Below, piece by piece: positions 8,065 to 16,921 of a stretch of 64,000 nucleotides of DNA (the first letter of the stretch is position 1; every line of letters starts with the position of its first letter). Source of the DNA: Actinoplanes auranticolor (GTDB lineage: Bacteria; Actinomycetota; Actinomycetes; Mycobacteriales; Micromonosporaceae); contig NZ_BOQL01000084.1 in assembly GCF_018332655.1 (NCBI RefSeq), positions 37,880 through 101,879 on the forward strand, written 5' to 3'. The notes under the pieces were generated by a model. It saw nothing but the letters and a program-made list of their open reading frames with translations. It did not search any database and was not told the DNA's origin. The translations under genes were made by a program, and so were the position numbers.

Positions 8065-8706
8065 ATGATCACCGATCACTGGCCACTGTTCGGGCTGCGG
8101 CTGCACACGCCGCGGCTCGAACTGCGCGTTCCGGACCTGGCCGATCTCGCGCAACTCGCCGAGGTGGCCGCCGCGGGGGTGCACGACCCCGGCCGTCAGC
8201 CGTTCGTGGTGCCGTGGACCGACGGCACCGCCGAGGAAGTTGCCCGCAGCACGCTGCAGTTCCAGTGGCGGATGTGGGGTCAGTGGACGCCCGGCAACTG
8301 GTCGCTGCACTTCGTGACGGTGCACGACGGCCGGATCATCGGCACCCAGGCCCTCGACGCCCGGGAGTTCGCCACGCTGCGCGAGGTCGGCACGGGATCG
8401 TGGCTGGGACGCGCCCACCACGGCCGGGGCTTCGGCACCGAGATGCGGGCGGCCGTGCTGGACCTGGCGTTCACCGGGCTGGGCGCGCAGTGGGCGGTCT
8501 CGGAGGCGTTCGCGGACAACGCGGCCTCGTACGGCGTCTCGCGCAAGCTCGGCTACACCGACGACGGCATCGCCCGGCACGTGGTCCGCGGCGAGGCGGT
8601 GGTGGGCCGGCGGCTGCGCCTGGACCGGGCCGGCTGGGCGGCGGCCCGCACGGTCGGCGTACGCATCGAAGGTCTGGCCCCCTGCCTGCCCCTGTTCGGC
8701 TGCTGA
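8065..8706 (+). CDS. GNAT-family N-acetyltransferase, RimJ/RimL type
   Basis: 213 residues. The opening LRLHTPRLELRVPDLADL is the usual RimJ/L N-terminus. The acetyl-CoA binding region is GSWLGRAHHGRGFGTEMR at about residues 112-129, with the R-G-x-G-T pyrophosphate loop, followed by SEAFADNAASYGVSRKLGY, the typical last part of the fold. Members acetylate protein N-termini or small amines; the substrate cannot be read from sequence. It stands alone, 44 bp after the NlpC/P60 gene. Confidence 0.88.
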   Translation: MITDHWPLFGLRLHTPRLELRVPDLADLAQLAEVAAAGVHDPGRQPFVVPWTDGTAEEVARSTLQFQWRMWGQWTPGNWSLHFVTVHDGRIIGTQALDAREFATLREVGTGSWLGRAHHGRGFGTEMRAAVLDLAFTGLGAQWAVSEAFADNAASYGVSRKLGYTDDGIARHVVRGEAVVGRRLRLDRAGWAAARTVGVRIEGLAPCLPLFGC

Positions 8707-8743
8707 ATCCTGCACTCCGGCCCACGCCTGCCGATCGAGGGGT

Positions 8744-9040
8744 GTGAGGAAGAAGTCCGACGCGGGCTTCACCATGATCGACGTGCTGGTCTCGATGAGC
8801 GTGATGGTCGTGGTGCTGGCCGCGGCCACCGCCGGATCTCGTCGATGTACCGCACGGCGAACGCCGTCGACGCCAAGTCGAACGCCCAGGCCCAGCTCGG
8901 CCTGGCGCTGCAGCCGCCCTCGGACCTGATCGGCTATCAGCGCCTCGCTCTCGACCTGCGCTCCGGTGGCGACGCCAACCAGGCGACTTTCACCGCCCTC
9001 AACACCACCCGGACCAGCCGCAACGACTACTGCGTCCTGG
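8744..9040 (+). pseudogene. Broken type IV prepilin-like gene
   Basis: A GTG at 8744 opens a prepilin N-terminus: short basic leader KKSDAG, then FTMIDVLVSMSVMVVVLA, the class III signal with Gly at -1, Phe at +1 and Asp where Glu5 usually stands. Near 8836-8845 the frame breaks; the natural continuation (SSMYRTANAVDAKSNAQAQL, the long pilin helix) is in the next frame and continues with DYCVLG until it runs into the convergent histidine kinase at 9045. The C-terminal part is missing. No other pilus genes are visible in the window. Confidence 0.7.
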
Positions 9041-9044
9041 GGCG

Positions 9045-10247
9045 TCAGGCGCGGGGCAGCGTCAACCGGACCGTGGTCCCCACGCCGGGCTCGCTGTCCA
9101 GGTGGACGCTGCCGTGGTGGGCCTCGATGATCAGATTGACGATGGACAGCCCGAGGCCCGGGCCGGGCGCCGCCATCCGGTCGGCGGCGGTGCTGCGGAA
9201 GAAGCGGTCGAAGACGTGCGGCAGCTCGGCGGCCGGGATGCCCACCCCGGTGTCGACGATCACCAGCTCCGGTTCGTCGCCGGCCGTACCCCGGACGATG
9301 ATCTCGCCGCCCGGCGAGGTGAACTTGATCGCGTTCACCACCAGGTGGTTCAGTGCCTGCCCGAGCCGCCGGCCGTCGCCGCGGGCGAGCACCGGGTGGT
9401 CCATCAGATTGTGCAGCGCCACGTCCCGGTGCTCGGCCAGCGGCCGGCACGCGGTGGTGACCTGATGCGCCAGCTCGGCCAGGTCGAGCTCGGCCAGGTG
9501 CAGCTCCATCCCGCCTTCGTTGAGCCGGGCCACGGTGAGCAGGTCGTCGATGAGCCGCAGCAGCCGGTCGGAGTTGCGCTGCATGACGGCCAGGAAACGC
9601 TGCGAGGTCTCAGGGTCGAAGCCGTCGGCCAGCAGGATCTCCAGGTAACCGCGGATCGAGGTCAGCGGGGTCCGGAGCTCGTGGCTCACCCCGGCCAGGA
9701 ACGAGTCCCTCATCCGGTCGAGCTGACGCATGCGGTCGGCGACGTTCCCGGCGTGCCGGGCGTAGCGGCGCAGTTCGAGCTGGACGGCGGTGTGCCGGGC
9801 CAGGCAGCGCAGGGCCCGGCGCTGGGACGCGGTCAGCTCGCGGGGCATGCGGTCGAGGACACAGATGGTCCCGACGGCGTGGGCGCCGTCGAGGACGACC
9901 GGGGCGCCCGCGTAGAAGCGGAACTTGTGGTCGCCGGCGACGAACATACTGTCCGCGAAGCGGGGGTCCGCCCCGGCGTCCGGAACCTCCAGCACGTCGT
10001 GGTCCTGGATGGTGTGCGCGCAGAACGATTCGTCGCGAGACGTCTCCTCGTAGTCGACCCCGACCTTGGCCTTGATCCATTGCCGCTCGGCGTCGACCAG
10101 GCTGACCATGCCGACCGGGGTGCCGCAGATCTCCGAGGCCAGCAGCGCGATGTCGTCGAAGTCACCCTCCGGCGGGGTGTCGAGTACCTGGGCCTCGTGA
10201 AGGGCGGCCAGACGGCCTTCCTCGTCGGGCGGCAGAAGGACTCTCAC
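9045..10247 (-). CDS. GAF-domain sensor histidine kinase
   Basis: 400 residues with no membrane segment, so cytosolic. An N-terminal GAF domain (about 20-165, with GMVSLVDAERQW and FCAHTI) is followed by HisKA and HATPase: phosphoaccepting His189 in SHELRTPLTSIRG, N box around N306, G1 box VDTGVGI (331-337) and G2 box GPGLGLSI (362-369). GAF domains of this kind with DESFCAHTI often bind small ligands or chromophores. No response regulator gene is adjacent, so the partner must be elsewhere. GTG start. Confidence 0.93.
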   Translation of the reverse strand: MRVLLPPDEEGRLAALHEAQVLDTPPEGDFDDIALLASEICGTPVGMVSLVDAERQWIKAKVGVDYEETSRDESFCAHTIQDHDVLEVPDAGADPRFADSMFVAGDHKFRFYAGAPVVLDGAHAVGTICVLDRMPRELTASQRRALRCLARHTAVQLELRRYARHAGNVADRMRQLDRMRDSFLAGVSHELRTPLTSIRGYLEILLADGFDPETSQRFLAVMQRNSDRLLRLIDDLLTVARLNEGGMELHLAELDLAELAHQVTTACRPLAEHRDVALHNLMDHPVLARGDGRRLGQALNHLVVNAIKFTSPGGEIIVRGTAGDEPELVIVDTGVGIPAAELPHVFDRFFRSTAADRMAAPGPGLGLSIVNLIIEAHHGSVHLDSEPGVGTTVRLTLPRA

Positions 10248-10320
10248 GTGGTGATGCTCTCACCGCTTTACGGCGTATGTGAGGGTTTCTCGCGTCGGCC
10301 GGGTCGCAGTCCCACATAGC

Positions 10321-10354
10321 AGTCGGCACCCGTCACGGTGGGCGGGTGCCGACT
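10321..10354. promoter_or_regulatory. Perfect 12-bp hairpin in divergent intergenic region
   Basis: AGTCGGCACCCG (10321-10332) pairs exactly with CGGGTGCCGACT (10343-10354) around a 10-nt loop, and GCT can extend it past a one-base bulge. It lies between the divergent histidine kinase (start 10247) and PEBP gene (start 10604). There is no T run, so it is more likely an operator or leader structure than a terminator. The rest of the gap 10248-10603 shows no gene. Confidence 0.6.
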
Positions 10355-10603
10355 TGCTGGGCGCCGGAGGGCGACCGATCACAACCGAGCACGGGGATCT
10401 CTGCCCTGCGTACCCGGTCGGATGTCTGACACCACTATCGCCCGGCGCAAGCCCGGACCCGCGCACCACCTGTGCGTTCCTGCATCCGCGGTGGATATCA
10501 CGACGAAAGATGTGTGACACCTCACCCGGTTACCGTCGGCAAACGGGGGAAGTCAGCAACCGGCGCCATCTGGGTGCCGGACGACGTGGAAGGACACCCG
10601 AGC

Positions 10604-11134
10604 ATGAGCCTGGAGCGAGCCGAAGCGCCGGATCCGTACGACATCCTGCCGCCGGTCCCGGCCTTCACGCTGACCAGCGCGGACGTGGCGGACGGACGCC
10701 CGCTCGACGAGCTGTACGCGCACACCAGCGTCGGTGGCAAGAACCTGTCCCCGCAGCTGTCCTGGTCCGGCTTCCCGGCGGAGACCCGTGGCTTCGTCGT
10801 GACCTGCTTCGACCCCGACGCCCCCACCGGCAGCGGCTTCTGGCACTGGGTCGCGGTGAACCTGCCGGCGTCGGTGACCGAGCTCGACCGCGGCGTCGAC
10901 CCCCTGCCCGAAGACGCCTTCACCGTGCGCAACGACTACGGCGAGAGCGGTTACGGCGGCGCGGCCCCGCCGCCCGGCGACCGCCCGCACCGCTACGTCT
11001 TCGCGGTGCACGCCATCGACGTCGACCGGCTCGAGGTGGGCGCGGACGCCACCCCGGCCTACGTCGGCTTCAACCTGGCGTTCCACACGCTGGCCCGGGC
11101 CACGATCCGGCCCACGTACCAGGTCAAGGGCTGA
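10604..11134 (+). CDS. YbhB/YbcL-family PEBP (Raf kinase inhibitor-like) protein
   Basis: 176 residues from the ATG at 10604, with GGAAGGA upstream. The PEBP ligand site is visible: GKNLSPQLSWSGFP, then CFDPDAPTGSGFWHWVAVNLP (in part) with the conserved DPDAP and H-W residues, and the GGAAPPPGDRPHRYVFAVHA stretch (GxxPPxGxxPHRY). Bacterial members are small cytosolic or periplasmic proteins with unclear ligands. No signal peptide is seen. It converges on the methyltransferase gene over a shared terminator. Confidence 0.93.
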   Translation: MSLERAEAPDPYDILPPVPAFTLTSADVADGRPLDELYAHTSVGGKNLSPQLSWSGFPAETRGFVVTCFDPDAPTGSGFWHWVAVNLPASVTELDRGVDPLPEDAFTVRNDYGESGYGGAAPPPGDRPHRYVFAVHAIDVDRLEVGADATPAYVGFNLAFHTLARATIRPTYQVKG

Positions 11135-11154
11135 CGCCCGGCCCCGGACACGCA

Positions 11155-11187
11155 GAAGCCCGCCGGGTCACGGATCCGGCGGGCTTC
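11155..11187. terminator. Bidirectional hairpin terminator
   Basis: GAAGCCCGCCGG (11155-11166) pairs with CCGGCGGGCTTC (11176-11187) around a 9-nt loop. It sits between the convergent PEBP and methyltransferase genes and can serve both. Confidence 0.85.
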
Positions 11188-11208
11188 GTCGAGCAGAGTG
11201 CGGTGCGG

Positions 11209-11922
11209 TCAGCCGGGAACCTTGGCGACCACGAAGACCGACTGGCCGAACGGCGGCTTCACGATGCTCTCGGCGGCCTTGGTGATCGGCAGCACGACGC
11301 TGTCGTAGACCTTGACCATCGGGCCCTCCTTCGGCGCCAGCTTGAAGATGCTGGTCGCGCCGTAGTAGCCGATGAGGCCCAGGGCGTTCGCGTAGTGCAG
11401 CTTCTCGATGGTGAGGCCGGCCTCGGTCATGGCGGCGCGCATCGTCTTCTTGGTGTAGCGGCGGATGTGGCCGGTCGCGATGTCGACCTGGCTCATCGCG
11501 AACATGAAGGCCGGCACGATCAGGATGATCCGGCCGCCCGGGCGGACCAGATCGGCCATGCTGCGCAGCGCGCCGACGTGGTCCTCGATGTGCTCGAGGA
11601 CGTTGTACGACACGGCGGCGCTGTACTCACCATTCGCGTCGGCCGAGGGCAGCAGCATCTGCCGCACGTCGATGTTGGTGTGGTCGGCCAGGCGCTCCTT
11701 GAGCTGCACCAGCCGGTCGGGGTCGGCCTCCGTCGCGGTGAAGCGGGGCAGGTGCTCTGCCCACTCCAGTGCGTAGTCGCCCAGGCCACTGCCGATCTCG
11801 ATCGGGTTGTCGCCCAGGTACGGGAGAGCGAGCTCCACGAACCACCGGCGGTGGTTCACGGCCGTGGCGAGGCCTTCGAGCACTTCGGACTGGATCCGCT
11901 GGTCTCCAGTGATGTCTGCCAT
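11209..11922 (-). CDS. Class I SAM-dependent methyltransferase
   Basis: 237 residues from the ATG at 11922 (GAGGGA upstream). Motif I is IEIGSGLGDYAL (about residues 41-52), the acidic end of strand 2 is TEADPDRL, and the post-II stretch SYNVLEHIEDH is that of small-molecule or lipid methyltransferases of the UbiE/UbiG type. The C-terminal third is hydrophobic (GLIGYYGATSIF), as in methyltransferases working on membrane or glycan substrates. It is divergent from the large membrane protein, with which it may share a cell-envelope role; this is inference from position. Confidence 0.85.
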   Translation of the reverse strand: MADITGDQRIQSEVLEGLATAVNHRRWFVELALPYLGDNPIEIGSGLGDYALEWAEHLPRFTATEADPDRLVQLKERLADHTNIDVRQMLLPSADANGEYSAAVSYNVLEHIEDHVGALRSMADLVRPGGRIILIVPAFMFAMSQVDIATGHIRRYTKKTMRAAMTEAGLTIEKLHYANALGLIGYYGATSIFKLAPKEGPMVKVYDSVVLPITKAAESIVKPPFGQSVFVVAKVPG

Positions 11923-12187
11923 AAGTAAGGTTCCCTCGTCTTGCCGATCCGAGCTGACAGCGGGACCGGAAGAGTTAATCATCCGCTGCGCGCAACCGAA
12001 AGTTGAGCGGGGGGCACCCGCTCATTTTTTGCCTGATTGAGACATTGACCTGTGGGTACCCACCGGCCTTACCCATCATGCACTGTGCGGGCCAACGACC
12101 GGTAATACACGGTTAGATATCGGCTCGATCACGCCTGCGCCGCCCGTCACAACACTGTTACCAACCTCGGTTAGGCTCGCCGATGCT

Positions 12188-14155
12188 ATGACGATTACGG
12201 GTATTGACTCGACAGGCCAGTCGGCCGGCGGGAACGTTCTGCCGCCCGACCCCGCCGCCGACGCCGACGACCTGGACGCGGAGCTGCGCGCGCTGGAGAG
12301 CGAGGTCGCCGCCGCGCCGATCTCGGTCATACCCGCTGTTGACACCGAGGACGCCGAGCAGGCCGCGCCGGACCCGCGGCCCCGGTGGTGGCGCACTCTC
12401 ACCTGGCGAGATGTTCTCGCAATAGTCACCTTCATTGCGGTAGCTGTCTTCGTCACGGCCCCGTTGTGGCTCAATCTTGATCATGAGTTGCGCGATGATC
12501 CCCAGGATCAGGCATTCTTTGAGTGGATGTTGGCGCACGGTGCACGCGTGCTCACGGATGGCGTTTATCCGTTCTTCTCGGATCGCATGAATTACCCCGA
12601 TGGGGTGAACATGATGGCCAACACGTCGGTGTTGGCCGTTTCGCTGCCGATGACGCCCGTCACTGCCGTCTTCGGGCCGCATGTGGCGTTCAACGCGTTT
12701 CTTACGCTGGCCTTGGCAGCTACCGGTATTTCGTGGTATTTCGTGCTGTCCCGCCAGTTCGTCAGCTCCCGGCTGGCGGCCTGGGTCGGCGCGCTGTTCG
12801 CCACGTTCGCGCCGAGCATGATCTCGCACGCCGGCGGCCACCCGAACATCGTCTCGCAGTTCCTGGTGCCGCTGATCATCTGGCGCACGCTCGCGCTGCG
12901 GGTGCCGGGCCGCGCGGTCCGCAACGGGCTGCTGCTCGCCGGCCTGCTGGTCTGGCAGGCGTTCATCAACCTCGAGATCCTTTTCATGACCGCGGTCGGT
13001 CTGGGCATCTTCTGCCTGGTCTCGGCGATCGCGCGGCGCCGGAGCCGGCCGGGCGAGACCACGACGTTCCTGCGCGGGCTCGGTGTGGCGGGTGGCACGA
13101 CGCTGGTGCTGCTGGCGTACCCGCTGTACGTGCAGTTCTTCGGGCCGCAGAGCTACCACGGGCTCCCCGAGTTCGTCCGGTACTTCGGGGCCGACCTGGG
13201 ATCCTTCACCGCGTACGCGCAGCGCTCGATCGCCGGCAACAGCATCACCGCGGGCCGCCTCGCCCAGAACGCCGCCGAGGAGAACGCGTTCTTCGGCTGG
13301 GGCCTGGTCATCCTCTTCTTCGGCCTGGTGGCCTGGATGCGCCGCAATGTGACCATCGTGACACTGGCCGGCATCGCCCTGTTCTTCGGCGCGATGTCTC
13401 TCGGCCCGAGCATCCGGCTCAACGGCGTCGACACCGGCGTCCCCGGCCTGTGGTCGCTGCTGCACAGCGTCCCGATCCTGAACTCGGCCGTGCCGACCCG
13501 GTGGGCCCTGGCGATCGCACCGATCGTCGCCATCATGCTGGCGCTGGGTTGCCAGCGCGCCTCGGACCTGATGAAGGCCCAGCCGGCCGCCCGCGGCCCG
13601 GTCCGGGTGGCGATGATCACGGCGGTGGCCATGGCGCTCGTCCCGCTCACGCCCACCCCGCTGCGCACCACCCCGATGGACCCGGTGCCGGCCTTCGTGA
13701 CCTCGGGCGAGTGGAAGCAGTACGTGGACGAGAACCACACGCTGGTCGCCCTGCCGCTGCCGGACAGTTCCTACCCCGATCCGCTGCGCTGGAGCGCCTA
13801 CACGGGCCAGGACATGCGGATCGTCAGCGCGTACGCCCTGCTGCCGAGCCGCAACCCGCTCGACCCGACGGACCGCTCGGCCCAGTTTGCACCGCCGTGG
13901 CGCCCGACGAGCGGCCTGATGGCGTCGATCAAGCAGGGCAACCCGATCCCGGAGATCACCGAGACCCGCCGCGAGATGACGCTGGCCGACCTGCGCTACT
14001 GGAAGGCGGGGGTGGTGGTGCTGACGCCGCAGGTCCGCGACATCGAGATGCTGCGGGCGATGACGCAGCTGCTGGGCTTCCAGCCGACGTGGACGGGTGG
14101 GGCCTGGGTCTGGGACGTCCGCAATCTCGTGGACTCGGAGAAGACGAACCAGTAG
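12188..14155 (+). CDS. Polytopic membrane protein, GT-C glycosyltransferase-like
   Basis: 655 residues. A disordered acidic N-terminus (1-60) precedes about 11 hydrophobic segments from residue 78 (AIVTFIAVAVFVTAPLWL) to about 500, then an extracytoplasmic C-terminal domain. The first loop carries acidic residues (DHELRDDPQDQAFFEWML), the position of the catalytic Asp in GT-C enzymes that use polyprenyl-phosphate sugars. Specificity is unknown. No good ribosome site precedes the ATG and a TAGGCT -10-like box ends 11 nt before it, so the message may be leaderless or nearly so. Confidence 0.7.
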   Translation: MTITGIDSTGQSAGGNVLPPDPAADADDLDAELRALESEVAAAPISVIPAVDTEDAEQAAPDPRPRWWRTLTWRDVLAIVTFIAVAVFVTAPLWLNLDHELRDDPQDQAFFEWMLAHGARVLTDGVYPFFSDRMNYPDGVNMMANTSVLAVSLPMTPVTAVFGPHVAFNAFLTLALAATGISWYFVLSRQFVSSRLAAWVGALFATFAPSMISHAGGHPNIVSQFLVPLIIWRTLALRVPGRAVRNGLLLAGLLVWQAFINLEILFMTAVGLGIFCLVSAIARRRSRPGETTTFLRGLGVAGGTTLVLLAYPLYVQFFGPQSYHGLPEFVRYFGADLGSFTAYAQRSIAGNSITAGRLAQNAAEENAFFGWGLVILFFGLVAWMRRNVTIVTLAGIALFFGAMSLGPSIRLNGVDTGVPGLWSLLHSVPILNSAVPTRWALAIAPIVAIMLALGCQRASDLMKAQPAARGPVRVAMITAVAMALVPLTPTPLRTTPMDPVPAFVTSGEWKQYVDENHTLVALPLPDSSYPDPLRWSAYTGQDMRIVSAYALLPSRNPLDPTDRSAQFAPPWRPTSGLMASIKQGNPIPEITETRREMTLADLRYWKAGVVVLTPQVRDIEMLRAMTQLLGFQPTWTGGAWVWDVRNLVDSEKTNQ

Positions 14156-14246
14156 CGGCGCCTCTACAGTCCGGGTCGGTGCCCTGCCCCGGCTGGCTGC
14201 GCGTCGAAGCCGCGCAACCCGGGTAACAAAACCTCAGCCGCCGCCG

Positions 14247-15053
14247 CTACTTGATGCAGCAGCCCACGCAGACCTTGGGCTTCGGCAGGGTGAAGGCCAG
14301 GCAACACGTCTTGCGCTGCACGTCCAGATTGCCACCGCGGCCCGGGACCAGCTCGATCAGGTCTTCGACCCCGAGCGTCCCCAGCAGCGTCGCGATCGTC
14401 TCCGCCGACGAGCCCGGCAGCACGTCCGCCGAGCGCAGCACCGCATAAGCCACCCCGGACGACAGCGACCCGAGCAGCGTGCGCTGGCCCAGCCGGACCT
14501 TGGTGTGGATCGCGTCGAGCAGCGGCGTCAGGTGCTCGTCCAGCAGCGATCGCCGCAGCTCTTCCAGCAGCGCCGTCTCGTCGGCGACGACCCGGACGTG
14601 GGCCAGGCCGCTGAGTGCCAGCGGGTCGGACGGGAGCACCGCCACCGTGATGTCGCGGTGCAGGCCGAGGGTGACCAGCGGGCGCGGGTCGTTGAAGTGC
14701 ATCAGCACGTCGGTGCCGGTCAGCAGCGGCACCCGGCGCGCGGAGGCCCAGCCCAGCACGGCCGGCAGAGCCAGCCAGTAGGTGTAGGCCTTCCAGGCCA
14801 GCGCGGCGGCGGCATGCGGCTGGGCCTGCCAGCGCTCGCGGGAGGAGTCGAGCAGAGTGTCGAGGCTGGCGCCGGCCAGGTCGGAGGTGGGCTGCCAGCC
14901 GGTCGGGTCCTGGACCGTCAGGTCCGGCGCCAGGCCGGGCAGCTCGGTGCTCGTGCCGAACATGGCGCGCAGGGTTGCGGTCACCGGCGCGAGGGGCTGC
15001 GCGGGGGAGGCGGAGTGATCGGAGACGACACGATCCAACGCGGTGGTCACCAC
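14247..15053 (-). CDS. FhuF-like ferric-siderophore reductase, [2Fe-2S] protein
   Basis: 268 residues. The C-terminal cluster motif is clear: TCCLAFTLPKPKVCVGCC, that is CC-x10-CxxC as in FhuF. Members release iron by reducing ferric siderophores in the cytosol. An iron box about 95 bp upstream of the start indicates repression by a DmdR/IdeR regulator when iron is plentiful. GTG at 15053 is assumed, with another GTG right after it. No siderophore transporter gene is adjacent. Confidence 0.88.
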   Translation of the reverse strand: MVTTALDRVVSDHSASPAQPLAPVTATLRAMFGTSTELPGLAPDLTVQDPTGWQPTSDLAGASLDTLLDSSRERWQAQPHAAAALAWKAYTYWLALPAVLGWASARRVPLLTGTDVLMHFNDPRPLVTLGLHRDITVAVLPSDPLALSGLAHVRVVADETALLEELRRSLLDEHLTPLLDAIHTKVRLGQRTLLGSLSSGVAYAVLRSADVLPGSSAETIATLLGTLGVEDLIELVPGRGGNLDVQRKTCCLAFTLPKPKVCVGCCIK

Positions 15054-15146
15054 TGGGCGCCGCTCGGGCGGAGGCAGCGCGGCTTCATCCGCTGGATCAC
15101 CACTGTCACCTCGCCACGCTCCGCTGATCAGGACGGCCCACCATAC

Positions 15147-15165
15147 CTTGTTAAGGCTAACCTAA
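15147..15165 (-). promoter_or_regulatory. DmdR/IdeR-type iron box
   Basis: The minus strand reads TTAGGTTAGCCTTAACAAG, close to the actinobacterial consensus TTAGGTTAGGCTNACCTAA. It lies upstream of the FhuF-like reductase. A single half-site-like GGTTAGGTCACC occurs further up at about 15231-15246 (minus strand). Apart from these elements, 15054-15361 shows no gene. Confidence 0.8.
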
Positions 15166-15361
15166 CCACGCCAGCAAAACCCCCACATACCCGGCCCCGG
15201 ACAGGTGTTCTTCGGGTAAATACCCCCAGCAAGGGTGACCTAACCGAGCGTTGTGCCGTTGCCGGTTTCGTCAAGGTATCTGTCGGCAACGCGCTACTAG
15301 CCCCATGCGGACACCGGAAGACATGGACACTGAAATTCCTGTCGCAAAGGGGACATCCGTG

Positions 15362-16921
15362 ATGACCACCTCGCCTGTCGAGAGGGCTGCCGACCACTTC
15401 GTGTCGGCGCTCGCGCAATGGCGGGTCGAGCGCGGGATGACGAAGAAGCAGCTCGCCGCGCGCATGGGGTTCGATCCGTCGTACGTCAGCCACGTCGAGG
15501 GCCGGCGGCACAAGCCGACCGAGGACTTCGCCCGGCGGGCCGAGGCGGTGCTGGCCGCCGGCGGTGCCATCTGGCAGAGATTCCAGGAGTACGACGAACT
15601 GCGGCACGCCCGCGGTCCCGTCCTGCACCGCGACCCTCCCGTGCCCGCGCAGTGGATGCCGCCGGGCACCGGGCTGATCGTCGAGCAGGAGGTCGCCGAG
15701 CTCACGTACACCGACGGGGCCTACCGGTGTGTGATCCGGCGCGCGCTCTACAACGCCGGGGTCGAGCCGGTCACCCGTTATCTGGTGAAGATCGCCGTCG
15801 ACCGGTACCCGCACGACCCGCAGGGCTCCAACCGGCACCACCGGCAGCACCCGCTCAGCTTCGAGGAGATGGACCTGCGTGCGGTGGCCGGCGAGGGTGC
15901 CGCCACCGAGCCGATGCAGTGGCGGCTCAAGCTGGACCGGGACGCGGCCAAGGAGGTCTGGCTGCTCTTCGCCAACGACCACGGCCAGTTCCCGCTCTAC
16001 CCCGGCGAGCGCACCACCATCGAGTACGCGTACACGGTCGGCGAGGAGAAGTGGGGGCAGTGGTTCCAGCGGGCCGTGCGCCTGCCCACCCGCAACCTCA
16101 CCGTACGGCTGGACTTCCCGGTCGAGTTCGAGCCCCAGGTGTGGGGTGTCGAGACCTCGCTGGCCGCCGAGGTGCCCGTGCGTACCCCGCTGGAGCGCCA
16201 CAACGACGCACGCCGCGCGGTCTTCGAATGGTCGACCGACGCTCCGCTGCTCAACGCCCGGTACCGCCTCGAGTGGCGGTTCCGGGGCCAGGCCGCACCG
16301 ACCACCCCGGACGAAGGAGTCCCGAAGCCCCGGACCAACGGGAGCCAGTACGAGCAGCCCCACGAGCTGAGAGCGAGCCAGCGGATGCGTGGAATCGGCA
16401 TCGTGCAGCGCGGCGCGGACCTGCTGCGGCAACGCGCCCGGCACTTCCAGCTGCCCCGGGAGGAGCTCGCCGCCCGCGACGCGGTCGCCGGTCTGCGGGC
16501 CACGCTCGACCGGCTGGAGGGACTGCACGACTTCAGCAAGGGGGTGGGACTGGCCGCGCCGCAGATCGGCCTGGCGGTTGCCGCCGCCGTGGTACGCCCA
16601 CCCGAGCGCGGCGCGGAGTCCGTGGTCCTGCTGAACCCGCGGGTCGTCGACGAGTCGAGCGAGACCGACGAGCAGTACGAGGGCTGTCTGTCCTTCTTCG
16701 ACTACCGCGGCCTGGTGGTCCGGCCGTTGCGCGTCGACGTGGAGCACGCCCGCTTCGACGGCACCCGGGTGATCACCTCCTTCGAGCAGGCCATGGCCCG
16801 CCTGGTCAGCCACGAGATCGACCACCTCGAGGGCCGGCTGTACGTGGACCGGATGGTCCCGGGAGCCAACCTCGTGCCGGTCGAGGAGTACCGCCAGACC
16901 GGCCAGCCGTGGAACTACTAG
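15362..16921 (+). CDS. XRE-type HTH protein fused to peptide deformylase
   Basis: 519 residues from the ATG at 15362 (GGGGA 8 nt upstream). Residues 8-65 are an XRE helix-turn-helix (KKQLAARMGFDPSYVSHVEG). Residues about 95-320 form a middle region of unknown type, beta-rich and charged. Residues about 345-519 are peptide deformylase with all three metal/catalytic motifs: GVGLAAPQ (394-401), EGCLS with Cys442, and HEIDH (484-488). Deformylase removes formyl from nascent proteins; why it is tied to a DNA-binding domain is unknown. All active residues are kept, so it is probably an active enzyme. Confidence 0.9.
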   Translation: MTTSPVERAADHFVSALAQWRVERGMTKKQLAARMGFDPSYVSHVEGRRHKPTEDFARRAEAVLAAGGAIWQRFQEYDELRHARGPVLHRDPPVPAQWMPPGTGLIVEQEVAELTYTDGAYRCVIRRALYNAGVEPVTRYLVKIAVDRYPHDPQGSNRHHRQHPLSFEEMDLRAVAGEGAATEPMQWRLKLDRDAAKEVWLLFANDHGQFPLYPGERTTIEYAYTVGEEKWGQWFQRAVRLPTRNLTVRLDFPVEFEPQVWGVETSLAAEVPVRTPLERHNDARRAVFEWSTDAPLLNARYRLEWRFRGQAAPTTPDEGVPKPRTNGSQYEQPHELRASQRMRGIGIVQRGADLLRQRARHFQLPREELAARDAVAGLRATLDRLEGLHDFSKGVGLAAPQIGLAVAAAVVRPPERGAESVVLLNPRVVDESSETDEQYEGCLSFFDYRGLVVRPLRVDVEHARFDGTRVITSFEQAMARLVSHEIDHLEGRLYVDRMVPGANLVPVEEYRQTGQPWNY

